DNA of 64,000 nt. Origin: a virus. The stretch spans positions 62,001 through 126,000 of IMG/VR virus record IMGVR_UViG_3300027963_000043; one strand, 5' to 3'. The notes beneath the pieces are model-generated. The model searched no databases, had not been told where the DNA came from, and worked only from the letters and a program-made list of their open reading frames with translations. How positions within the stretch are numbered: position 1 is the stretch's first letter; every line of letters starts with the position of its first letter. Made by a program: the position numbers and the translations under genes. Below, one piece after another: positions 1-7,514 of this stretch.

Positions 1-774
1 ATAAATTTGTACAGATGGATTTACTGTATTCGCATATATACCACTATGAACAGCTGTAAGCCTACTATTATATTCATAAACGCATCCTTCTCCTCTATAT
101 TGGAACGGACATTTTGTTGAAAAAATTGTTCTTGATGGTAATACTAAATTTTCTAAATCTAATATTGTAGCTAATTGATATTGTACTGTATTTTTATTTT
201 CTGCAATTTTTCTATCAATATAATAAATATCTCTTGGTAATTCTATATCATAAATTGATCCATTTGGATTATATGGATTTAATCCTGCGCTAAAATTATT
301 GTGATTTAAATATTTTAAAAAAGTTTTAATTCTTGTGAATTTTGCTCCAACAATATCTCCAAGGGATTCAATTTGCATTCTAATATATTTATAAAAAGAA
401 TTATTAGATTTATCTGGAGAAATATTACTTATTGAAAAAGTTGGAGTTGGTTGAGTACCCGCACTCGAAAGCTCAAAACCTTCAGAAAATATTGGAAATG
501 GATAGTAAAAATTATTTTGAAATTTTAATTGTCCATATTGATATTGACTATTAATGATATTAAATAAATTATAATCATTGTAAACTCTAAATATACCATT
601 ATTAATTGGTTGATCGGTGTTATTATTATTATAATTTTTCGTTTGAGGAGCTATTTCTGATAAATCAATTTCATATAAAATAATTTGTGCGGATGGTGTT
701 AATGAAGATATTTCTGAGTTTATCAGAGTACTTCCGCTTATAATTGCATTAAATGTTTCTAGTGATGTTGGCAT
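1..774 (-). CDS. Minor tail protein L (tail tip), 3' end outside window
   Basis: The frame is open from an ATG at 774 through 258 codons to the window edge, so the C-terminus is missing. The motif CPFQYRGEGC (about residues 222-231) matches the C-terminal cysteine-containing domain of lambda gpL-type tail-tip proteins, where conserved cysteines hold an iron-sulfur cluster. The protein starts one base after the stop of the M-like gene, the same M-then-L order as in lambda. It would form part of the tail tip that joins the tape measure to the host-contact proteins. Family membership rests on the motif, the overall size and the gene order. Confidence 0.75.
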   Translation of the reverse strand, partial: MPTSLETFNAIISGSTLINSEISSLTPSAQIILYEIDLSEIAPQTKNYNNNNTDQPINNGIFRVYNDYNLFNIINSQYQYGQLKFQNNFYYPFPIFSEGFELSSAGTQPTPTFSISNISPDKSNNSFYKYIRMQIESLGDIVGAKFTRIKTFLKYLNHNNFSAGLNPYNPNGSIYDIELPRDIYYIDRKIAENKNTVQYQLATILDLENLVLPSRTIFSTKCPFQYRGEGCVYEYNSRLTAVHSGIYANTVNPSVQIY

Positions 775-775
775 A

Positions 776-1318
776 TTACTGTGGAACCTCGATGAATTCC
801 GCTTTAATAGAATAATTATTATAAGAAACAAAAGATGCGTCCCACTGCAAGCAAATAAATAATGTATTTAAACTAGATGCAGATTTTGCATATACTGTGG
901 GAAGATTGTATATAAAACTCTCAAGAGAATTTCTTGCTCTTAAAAAATGCAATATAGAAACAGTTTCTTTTTCAGATCTATTATCAAATATTAAAGATAA
1001 GTTAATAAGATTATTATTCAATCCAGAAGAAATTCTTTGTTGATAACCATTACCAAAAGCGTTAATTGTTATTTTAGGAGAATTGTTAACAGCAGAACTA
1101 TATGAAGGTTTCCAGAAAAAATTTGGATATAATACTCCATTTAAAAGAATATATCCATCCCATTCAACTTGGAGATTAGAGGTGGTAACTGGATCTTGAT
1201 TTAAATTTGAATCAATGATTGAATAGTAATATTTACTATTACTACCAAGTACTATATCGTACTTATTATAAGTAGGTGCTCCGTTCCAGCTTGAAACTGT
1301 ATCGTAAATACTAGCCAT
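776..1318 (-). CDS. Minor tail protein M (lambda gpM-like)
   Basis: A 180-residue protein. The segment GNGYQQRISSGLNNNLINLS (about residues 89-108), followed by a beta-rich half ending in KAEFIEVPQ, has the pattern of the phage minor tail protein family (lambda gpM: G-x-G-Y-x-Q-R, then a strand about forces on the displacement). It is followed by the L-like gene with one base between them. The start is well supported: a strong Shine-Dalgarno sequence AGGAGGT lies about 10 nt before the ATG, one of the few perfect ones in the window. A GTGTAAA late-type element lies further upstream (1339-1345). It likely acts at the tail tip. Confidence 0.75.
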   Translation of the reverse strand: MASIYDTVSSWNGAPTYNKYDIVLGSNSKYYYSIIDSNLNQDPVTTSNLQVEWDGYILLNGVLYPNFFWKPSYSSAVNNSPKITINAFGNGYQQRISSGLNNNLINLSLIFDNRSEKETVSILHFLRARNSLESFIYNLPTVYAKSASSLNTLFICLQWDASFVSYNNYSIKAEFIEVPQ

Positions 1319-1338
1319 ATACCTTTTACCTCCTATAT

Positions 1339-1361
1339 TTTACACTTAAAAGAGGTGTAAT
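1339..1361. promoter_or_regulatory. Divergent pair of GTGTAA(A/T) late-type promoter elements
   Basis: GTGTAAA reads leftward (1345 to 1339) toward the M-like tail gene and GTGTAAT reads rightward (1355 to 1361) toward the tail-tube-like gene, whose ATG follows 8 nt later. The two copies are only 9 nt apart, and neither has a TTGACA-like box. They belong to the set of GTGTAAW elements described in the findings. Confidence 0.5.
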
Positions 1362-1369
1362 TATAGTTA

Positions 1370-2176
1370 ATGTTTAATGTATATACTATAGAAAATCAGA
1401 ACTTTTATCTAAATGATTCCTTGGTATCTGGAATTAAAAGTTTTAATGTTGGAGTTGATCTTAAAATATCTCCTCAAATATCTATCAATGATTCAATTAA
1501 TTATACAAAAGATGGTTTGCCAATTGCTCAATTTGACTTATCTTACGTATTAAGTGATAGTGATAGATTTTTGCAATATACAGGAATTAATTCATTCTCT
1601 GGCAAAGTTGAATATGGAGATAAATATGTAACATTTACAGATGGATATTTGACTAATTATTCTTTAAATTATAGATTAGGAGAATATCCAATTGTTGATA
1701 TAAAAGGAGTTATTTTTAATTGGCCAGCTTCTCAAATATCATTTACCCCAAAACCAGTAAATTTAAATACATTTAATGTCGGAGATCCATGCTTTATTGA
1801 TACAAATATAGGAATTTTTAATGAAAATAGAGTACAGTCTTTCGTAACTAATATTGATATCAACCGTATTCCTAATTATACTATTGGTAATTATTCACCA
1901 GATACTGTATACATTCAATACCCAATAAAACAAGAACTTTCATTTGATACTAGCGCAAGCGATACTGTATTTGTAACAAATCTTCGTAATTTACCAAATT
2001 CAGGGTATATTAGTCCTGATACTAATCAATACATATCAATAAAAAAATATCAATCTAATTTAAATTTAGCTACGTTTAATTTACCCAATAATATCCTTAC
2101 TAACTTAAATTCTACATTTAGTAACGATAATGAAGCTCAATTTAATCAAAGAAAAGTACTATACCTCCAACCATAA
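1370..2176 (+). CDS. Putative tail tube protein with pseudo-duplicated fold
   Basis: A 268-residue protein with no signal peptide or membrane segment. It is predicted to be mostly beta strand, and its two halves look alike: residues about 5-115 hold VSGIKSFNVGVDLKISPQIS and a strand-rich block, and residues about 155-215 hold VQSFVTNIDINRIPNYTIGN and a PIKQELSF strand. The pattern 'V-x-S-F-x-x-x-I-x-x-x-R-x-P-x-x-x-x-G' followed by a 'P...LSF' strand is what tail tube proteins of many siphophages look like by eye. The gene runs divergently from the tail-tip genes. A GTGTAAT element lies 8 nt before the ATG, so the mRNA would have almost no leader. The virion role is an inference. Confidence 0.45.
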   Translation: MFNVYTIENQNFYLNDSLVSGIKSFNVGVDLKISPQISINDSINYTKDGLPIAQFDLSYVLSDSDRFLQYTGINSFSGKVEYGDKYVTFTDGYLTNYSLNYRLGEYPIVDIKGVIFNWPASQISFTPKPVNLNTFNVGDPCFIDTNIGIFNENRVQSFVTNIDINRIPNYTIGNYSPDTVYIQYPIKQELSFDTSASDTVFVTNLRNLPNSGYISPDTNQYISIKKYQSNLNLATFNLPNNILTNLNSTFSNDNEAQFNQRKVLYLQP

Positions 2177-2218
2177 TTTTTAGATTTTTTATAATATATA
2201 TATTATAATATAGTAAAT

Positions 2219-2719
2219 ATGACATTTAATGACCTACTTAATTCGCCAGTATTTTTTGATACTCTTATTAAGGATGATATATTTTTTAATTCTTTAAAAG
2301 ATAAATTCCCAGAAATTTTAGCAGATCTTACAAGTGCAAGAGACAATCCAAATTGTAGCTGCAAAAATAAAGTACAATCTTATTTACGAAGTTCTTATAA
2401 AAAAGATAAAGAATTTTTCAATGATTTCATTAATATTTCAGAAATTAAAGATCTTATAGAAAAAAATAAAGAAAAATTATCAACTACTTCATATGGAAAG
2501 TTGCCGACTGTAGCATTTCCTCCTGGATCGCCTATGCCATTTACAGAAAAACAGCATTATAATCCAAATTTACCACGTACAATAGGTAGGGTATTTGAGA
2601 TAGGAAAAACAGAAGAAGATTGGCAAAATTTTGTAGAAAAACTTTATGAAGAAAAAATTCTTTTAAGATCATTTTCAATTGTTGAAAAAGAAAATAAATT
2701 AATTGTTTATCTTATTTAA
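2219..2719 (+). CDS. Hypothetical protein, probably virion-associated
   Basis: I do not recognise this 166-residue protein. It begins with a helical acidic and aromatic-rich half (FFDTLIKDDIFFNSLKDKFP), has a CSC motif near residue 46, a proline-rich linker (about residues 95-120, PPGSPMP), then a small alpha/beta end that finishes in a hydrophobic strand. It follows the tail-tube-like gene by 42 nt in the same direction and its stop is one base before the next ATG, so the three genes look like one transcription unit. A TATAAT box at 2204-2209 is 9 nt before the ATG. A tail-assembly or structural role is a guess from position. Confidence 0.55.
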   Translation: MTFNDLLNSPVFFDTLIKDDIFFNSLKDKFPEILADLTSARDNPNCSCKNKVQSYLRSSYKKDKEFFNDFINISEIKDLIEKNKEKLSTTSYGKLPTVAFPPGSPMPFTEKQHYNPNLPRTIGRVFEIGKTEEDWQNFVEKLYEEKILLRSFSIVEKENKLIVYLI

Positions 2720-2720
2720 A

Positions 2721-3017
2721 ATGTTTTATCAATTCTTAGCGTATTTGTTTGCTTGCTTAGGGATAACTTATGCTTGGAGTGATACTGATATAGCAAGACC
2801 TTTTCGTAATTTTATAGCTAGAATACCTTATATCAGAAAACCTTTACTTTGTCATGAATGCTCTAGTTTTTGGATATCTTTAGCTGTTAGTTTTTTTATT
2901 AATCCATTTGATTTATTAACTTATGCTTATTTTAGTAACTTATTGAGTGCTTTTTGTGGATTTTTTATTAATCTTTACTTTGTTAGAAACCAATTAGTAA
3001 AGTATAAAGATTATTAA
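2721..3017 (+). CDS. Small membrane protein with CxxCxSFW motif (DUF1360-like)
   Basis: About 98 residues with two or three hydrophobic segments (residues about 4-20, 52-70 and 72-90) and the motif LCHECSSFW between them. The DUF1360 family of small phage and bacterial membrane proteins has the same layout of a C-x-x-C-x-x-F-W signature ahead of membrane helices; the function of that family is not known. I chose the ATG at 2721, directly after the stop of the previous gene. A TTG at 2703 would extend it back into that gene. Its stop shares the bases TTAA with the stop of the convergent gene on the other strand. Confidence 0.6.
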   Translation: MFYQFLAYLFACLGITYAWSDTDIARPFRNFIARIPYIRKPLLCHECSSFWISLAVSFFINPFDLLTYAYFSNLLSAFCGFFINLYFVRNQLVKYKDY

Positions 3018-3823
3018 TCTTTAATTTTCTTAATTCGGTCTATTAATTCAAACAACTTAACTTTGGGTATATCTGAGATAGAGTTTAAATTTTCTGCATT
3101 ATCAAATTTATCTTTAATTAATCTTTTCTTAAGAGTATCAAAATTTATACCTTTTTCTTTCATAACTTTTTCTAGTAATGATTGAGGAGAGGTTGGATTT
3201 TCATTTATAGATGAAGAATCATCAATGAGTTTTGCATCTCCAAGTTCTTCTTGTGATACAATATTAATCTTTAAAAAATTACGAACACAACGAACAAATG
3301 CTCTATTCTCAGCAATAGCAGCCAAAAAGAATTTAGCAAAACTCTTTGTGTTATTTAAAGTTGCATCAGCAAGAGATTCAAAGACTACTTCTTTTCCACC
3401 AGTTTCATAATTTGGTAACCAAGTAATCCTGCAACTGGTTGCAAAATAATTTTCAGAAGCTGCAACTACTTTATATTCAACGCTAGTATAACCTCTGATT
3501 TGAGCCAGTTCTTTAATTCCACCTAAAAGAATAAGCAAATCTTTATCTTGAAGTTTTGAAACATCTGTTTCTTGAGTTTTTTGACGATTAGGAACAAGAT
3601 GCTCTATTTTAACCATCTTACGCCAATTAATTGTTCCGTCATCATTAAATACATAATTAAGATTATTATCTTCAACAAGACCATATTGGTTTCTGGTCAT
3701 TAATCTTGGAGGTGTAACTTTCGTACTAATTTGCTCTGGCTGACTAGTAACAGTTACTCCTTCAAATAATTCCGAACTACCAATTGAAATCGTATTTTCT
3801 TCTGATTTAATCTTAGGACTCAT
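3014..3823 (-). CDS. Putative single-strand annealing protein (Rad52/Erf-like)
   Basis: A 269-residue protein. The central part (about residues 85-190) has the order ILLGGIKELAQIRGYTSVEY, then a strand-rich stretch with ITWLP, then AAIAENRAFVRCVRNFLKI. The last piece resembles the 'AE-x-R-A-x-x-R-x-x-R' helix of phage Rad52/Erf-type annealing proteins, and the first resembles their substrate-binding core. The C-terminus (about 215-269) is a helical tail that could bind a partner. A separate RecA/UvsX-like recombinase is present at 17026-18168, a pairing common in phages. A TTGACT-N17-TATCAT promoter ends 6 nt before the ATG, so the mRNA should be leaderless. The family call is from motif reading only. 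Confidence 0.45.
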   Translation of the reverse strand: MSPKIKSEENTISIGSSELFEGVTVTSQPEQISTKVTPPRLMTRNQYGLVEDNNLNYVFNDDGTINWRKMVKIEHLVPNRQKTQETDVSKLQDKDLLILLGGIKELAQIRGYTSVEYKVVAASENYFATSCRITWLPNYETGGKEVVFESLADATLNNTKSFAKFFLAAIAENRAFVRCVRNFLKINIVSQEELGDAKLIDDSSSINENPTSPQSLLEKVMKEKGINFDTLKKRLIKDKFDNAENLNSISDIPKVKLFELIDRIKKIKD

Positions 3824-3829
3824 TTAAGA

Positions 3830-3858
3830 ATGATACTATGGATTATATTTTAAGTCAA
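3830..3858 (-). promoter_or_regulatory. Sigma70-like promoter for a leaderless mRNA (annealing-protein gene)
   Basis: Reading leftward: TTGACT (3858-3853), 17 bp spacer, TATCAT (3835-3830), then 6 nt to the ATG at 3823. With a start site about 7 nt past the -10 box, the first base of the mRNA would be at or next to the start codon. The promoter sits inside the end of the glycosyltransferase gene upstream. Confidence 0.75.
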
Positions 3859-5001
3859 CTTAAAAATATGAAAATTATCTGCTTCTTTCCAAAAGTCTGG
3901 ATTATCTATCACTTTATTACCATTACGATTAATCCAATCATATTTGGATGTAAATTTGCCTTTTGATGAGAATAGTGTTCTGCAAGATTTATAATAAAGA
4001 TTATTTATATCTTGTATTTTAGTATCTTCTTTAGTCTTGTGTTTTCTATTAACAATTAAATTATAGTCCATATAGTCTAATTTAAATTTATTTAAAATTT
4101 CTTCTGGTAAAAATGATAAAAGTACATAATTTATTGAGTTATTTTTTAGTAGTTTAACGAAATTAACATCATTATCTTCTTCAATTATATAAATTAATTG
4201 ATTAATATTATTTTTATATTTTTCTATAATATCCTTTTTTATTGGTTTATTTGTAAAGATAATAGTTTTTTTGTGAGAAATTATAAGTTCTAAGGCTTTT
4301 TCATTAAAAAAATAATCCATCCTTACGATTGGATTTTCTACTGGTATTGAGCTTGGGTCTAAAATTTCATCTGGAATAATTTCAAAACTTTTAACATTAA
4401 AATCTATTCCAAAAAATACAGTTTCTGGTATACTATTATATTTTATATTTAGAAGTTGTAAAATTGATTTAGCAATTTCTTCTGGTTTAATTGTATCAAT
4501 AGATTTAGGGTTTTCTACTTGAGAGTAAGATGGTTTTTTATTACCTATTCTTTCGTATCCTTTTAATAAAATATGTTTATTTTTATCTCCAAAATGTGGA
4601 CCTGCAACATTTGGATTGCTTATGCTATAAATTGAAATGATTGGTTTATCGAAATATGAAGCCAAATGAACGCAAAAACTATCCGCACCAAAATGTAGAC
4701 TAGAATTTTCTATTAAATAAGCTAATTGATTTATATCGGTTTGACCTAATAAATTAATAACACCATTTAATGGTTTTTCATCTTTTGTTCCAACTTGAAT
4801 AATATGTATATTTTGTTTAGATAAATATGGATGTATTATTTCTATTACTTCTTGCCAATAAGAATAATTTCTAGAATCATATGGAGTTTGGGCTTGAAGG
4901 GTTATATATTTTTCTAATGGTAATGGGAAAAATTTAGTATAAATAAAAGGCTTATCAATTTTTGAACCAGTATTAGTTGCGTATGTATCTAAAAGTCTCA
5001 T
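3850..5001 (-). CDS. GT9-type glycosyltransferase, C-terminal half, plus extra domain
   Basis: A 383-residue protein. Residues about 20-165 match the nucleotide-sugar-binding half of family GT9 (ADP-heptose:LPS heptosyltransferase type): an ITLQAQTPYDSRNY strand-loop, an HIIQVGT strand, then SSLHFGADSFCVHLASYFDKP. The N-terminal acceptor half of GT9 is absent here but is present at the C-terminus of the gene just upstream (5016-6932), 14 nt away and in another frame. Residues about 185-383 form a second alpha/beta region that I do not recognise. The two genes together could make a split enzyme that transfers a sugar onto a phage glycan. Confidence 0.65.
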   Translation of the reverse strand: MRLLDTYATNTGSKIDKPFIYTKFFPLPLEKYITLQAQTPYDSRNYSYWQEVIEIIHPYLSKQNIHIIQVGTKDEKPLNGVINLLGQTDINQLAYLIENSSLHFGADSFCVHLASYFDKPIISIYSISNPNVAGPHFGDKNKHILLKGYERIGNKKPSYSQVENPKSIDTIKPEEIAKSILQLLNIKYNSIPETVFFGIDFNVKSFEIIPDEILDPSSIPVENPIVRMDYFFNEKALELIISHKKTIIFTNKPIKKDIIEKYKNNINQLIYIIEEDNDVNFVKLLKNNSINYVLLSFLPEEILNKFKLDYMDYNLIVNRKHKTKEDTKIQDINNLYYKSCRTLFSSKGKFTSKYDWINRNGNKVIDNPDFWKEADNFHIFKLT

Positions 5002-5015
5002 TTATTTATGATATA

Positions 5016-6932
5016 TTAATTCAATTCAAATTCTATTTTATCTAAACCATTATGTAGATAATTCAAATTTCTTTGAGTACAAGTATATGGTAAATAAGCA
5101 ATATCAAAATACCCATCATGTTGATTATTGCCTTCTAACCAAATTAAATTATCCATAATTGGATTATACTCTATCCATCTATGGACATACGGATTACCTT
5201 GTAAAATATCTTTGTATTGAGATTTGGTTGCCACATATAGACTATAATCTGGATATCTATTTTTAATAGATTTAAATAATGCAGTACTTAAGAAAATATC
5301 TCCAGAACTTTCTGGCATAACATATATAATTCTACCTTTATCATTTGGGTCAAGTAAATCCTCAAATTTTACTTGCTTTTGATCTTCGCTTTCTTTTAAA
5401 GCTACATTTCTAAAGTAATTTTCAACATCTTGTCTTTTTGCTCCTTTTGATAATTCTGACATCCAATATTGATGTCCAGAATCATTACGATCAATATTTT
5501 TCATTTTTAATATATTATGATACATACATATCAACCATTCTGCATCATCTAAGATATTAGGAATTTGAAAATAAGGATCTTTTTTATCTTCTGAGTTTTG
5601 TTTTATTTGATCCCAATCAATTAATTTTTGATTATCAATAAAATTTTCTATAGTTTTACCAACATTACTAATTGCAAAATTTTTAACAGTCCATTCTCTA
5701 GCTTTTTTACCAATTTCTTTCCTTTGATGAACTGGCATTTTATATACAATATTTAATTGTTTCGCTATTGATTCTGGAAGAGTTGAAGCTTTAATAAATT
5801 CTGTTCCGTGCTCTCTATATTCTATCCAATCTAATGATAATGAGTTTGCTTCTGGTTCGCACATTTCTTCTCCACAAGAATAATTAGTAACTAATGTAAT
5901 TAATTCGGTTAATTTGGCTTCTTGAATGGGTATTTCTTGTCCTCCGCTAGTGAATGGATGACAATAAACATCCATTAAATTATAAATTTCATTCAGTTGC
6001 GATTCTGTTACTCCAAAATGAACATTTGTTGTTGTTTGAGATTTCTTTGATCCGCAAAATTTACAATCTAAATCTTGGCCATTAAAATTTTTAATTTCAT
6101 AATTTCCACAACTTTTACATACGTATGTAGTTAATATTTCATTTGGATTTACGCCAACTTCTTGAGCTAATTTATGAATATTCCATCCTTCTCCCCAGTG
6201 AGTATGTAAAAGAAGATATGTATTTTTAATTTCTGGATTATTTTTTTTCCATAAAGCGTAACCTTGAAGTAAATTTGGAACACTTTTTCTTAATTGATTT
6301 CTGAATACAAAACCAATAACAAATGCATCTTGAGGAATACCATACGTTTTTCTAAGTTGATTTCTATGGAAATCTGATAAACGATAAAAATCTTTATCTT
6401 CTAAAGATCCATGCATAGTTTTTACATGACTATACCCAAGTTTATGGAGGGCTTTGGTAGCGAAACTACTCCAAATCCAATAATTTTTAATTTTAGGAGC
6501 ATTAGTAATTGCGGATTGAAGAATTGGAAGTGAATCTAATGTAGTCCATATTACTGATGAGATTTTATTAAACCAAGGCTTTTCTATAGCAAAATCTACT
6601 CCCCATATATCTTGCACGGCAAAATATACATCTGGTTTTTCTTCATTAATAACTCTATCTAAATAATGTGCCCCGTAACTTGCCATTCTAGCTAAGTTGG
6701 GATCTTTATTTAATTGATCTAATTCTTGCTGAGTATTAGGAAGTGAACCTACTGATTTCCAAGGGGTCTTTTTAAATTCTGGATTATCATAAGTCATTCC
6801 ACAACAATAATGTACTAAATTATATTTATTTGTAGAATATAAATATTTAAGTAAAGATCTAGCATTTCTACCAAAGCCTGTTTTAGCCAAGGCAAAATCT
6901 GTTTGTATTAGAACTTTCTTTTTTCTTTCCAT
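5016..6932 (-). CDS. GT4-family glycosyltransferase with zinc ribbon, fused to the N-terminal half of a GT9 domain
   Basis: About 638 residues. The N-terminal part (to about residue 400) is a GT-B fold enzyme of family GT4: KTGFGRNARSL near the start, and near residue 335 SGGQEIPIQEAKL, the donor-binding E-x-x-x-x-E-A region. Inside it, at about residues 272-295, a CKSCG...CKFCG zinc ribbon is inserted. A linker leads to residues about 535-638, which resemble the start of GT9 enzymes (GDIFLSTALFKSIKNRYP). The GT9 continuation is in the next gene, 3850-5001. I chose the ATG at 6932, which overlaps the TAA of the previous gene (TAATG), over a TTG two codons earlier. Confidence 0.7.
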   Translation of the reverse strand: MERKKKVLIQTDFALAKTGFGRNARSLLKYLYSTNKYNLVHYCCGMTYDNPEFKKTPWKSVGSLPNTQQELDQLNKDPNLARMASYGAHYLDRVINEEKPDVYFAVQDIWGVDFAIEKPWFNKISSVIWTTLDSLPILQSAITNAPKIKNYWIWSSFATKALHKLGYSHVKTMHGSLEDKDFYRLSDFHRNQLRKTYGIPQDAFVIGFVFRNQLRKSVPNLLQGYALWKKNNPEIKNTYLLLHTHWGEGWNIHKLAQEVGVNPNEILTTYVCKSCGNYEIKNFNGQDLDCKFCGSKKSQTTTNVHFGVTESQLNEIYNLMDVYCHPFTSGGQEIPIQEAKLTELITLVTNYSCGEEMCEPEANSLSLDWIEYREHGTEFIKASTLPESIAKQLNIVYKMPVHQRKEIGKKAREWTVKNFAISNVGKTIENFIDNQKLIDWDQIKQNSEDKKDPYFQIPNILDDAEWLICMYHNILKMKNIDRNDSGHQYWMSELSKGAKRQDVENYFRNVALKESEDQKQVKFEDLLDPNDKGRIIYVMPESSGDIFLSTALFKSIKNRYPDYSLYVATKSQYKDILQGNPYVHRWIEYNPIMDNLIWLEGNNQHDGYFDIAYLPYTCTQRNLNYLHNGLDKIEFELN

Positions 6933-7477
6933 TACCAAAGTTCGCTATCTTCTTCTTGATTAGTCGCGCTAACTTCTTTGATTTCTTTTGTTGAATTTTT
7001 AGCTTTTTTAATAGCTTCGATCCGTTGAGTTTCAAATACTGAATTTAAAGAATAAGTTAAAAATTCTTTCAATAATCTTGCTTCATTAAAATAAAAACCA
7101 ATTAAATATGATTGTTTATTTTCTACATTTTGCTTATCTTCCTTATTTACGCTATATGAAAAACCAACTTGTTTTTCATCTCTAATATATGGAGCTAGTT
7201 TAATTTTTGTAATTTGTTTTTCAGAGGTATGGTATGCGGAAAATTCTACATTTCTTTCTAGAGCATCAAGAAGTCCAGCTGCTTCTGTTAATGAAAATTT
7301 AACCTTAACACTTTTATTTGGATTATTTTGATTTTCTGAAAAAGATCCAATCTTCTTGGCTTCATTCCAAGAGCTTTGCTTGATTAATGATCCCCATACG
7401 GAATTATCTTTTGAATTTACGCTGAAACTACAAGCCGTGCCTGTATTCTTACTATTTGGTTTATAAAATGATATCAT
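6932..7477 (-). CDS. Putative single-stranded DNA-binding protein (Whirly/PC4-like pattern)
   Basis: A 181-residue protein. By eye the order of a WNEAKKIGSF strand, VKVKFSLTEAAGLLDAL, an EFSAYHTSEKQITKIKLAPY segment and a GFSYSV strand (about residues 36-110) resembles Whirly/PC4-type ssDNA-binding folds, where K-x-x-F-x-L-x-x-x-E-x-x-x-L is followed by a short strand and an 'F-x-H' turn. A helix follows (about 125-150), and the C-terminus is acidic and ends EEDSELW, like the partner-binding tails of many SSBs. It is next to the replicase gene, and no OB-fold SSB is seen in the window. A TTGACA-N17-TAACAT promoter lies 8 nt upstream. Fold assignment needs a structure prediction. Confidence 0.4.
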   Translation of the reverse strand: MISFYKPNSKNTGTACSFSVNSKDNSVWGSLIKQSSWNEAKKIGSFSENQNNPNKSVKVKFSLTEAAGLLDALERNVEFSAYHTSEKQITKIKLAPYIRDEKQVGFSYSVNKEDKQNVENKQSYLIGFYFNEARLLKEFLTYSLNSVFETQRIEAIKKAKNSTKEIKEVSATNQEEDSELW

Positions 7478-7485
7478 ATTACTTT

Positions 7486-7514
7486 ATGTTACTATGTATA
7501 TTTAGAAATGTCAA
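7486..7514 (-). promoter_or_regulatory. Sigma70-like promoter ahead of the ssDNA-binding candidate
   Basis: Leftward TTGACA (7514-7509), 17 bp, TAACAT (7491-7486), then 8 nt to the ATG at 7477. The -35 box overlaps the last codon region of the polymerase gene, so the gene can be transcribed separately from the replication operon. Confidence 0.75.
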
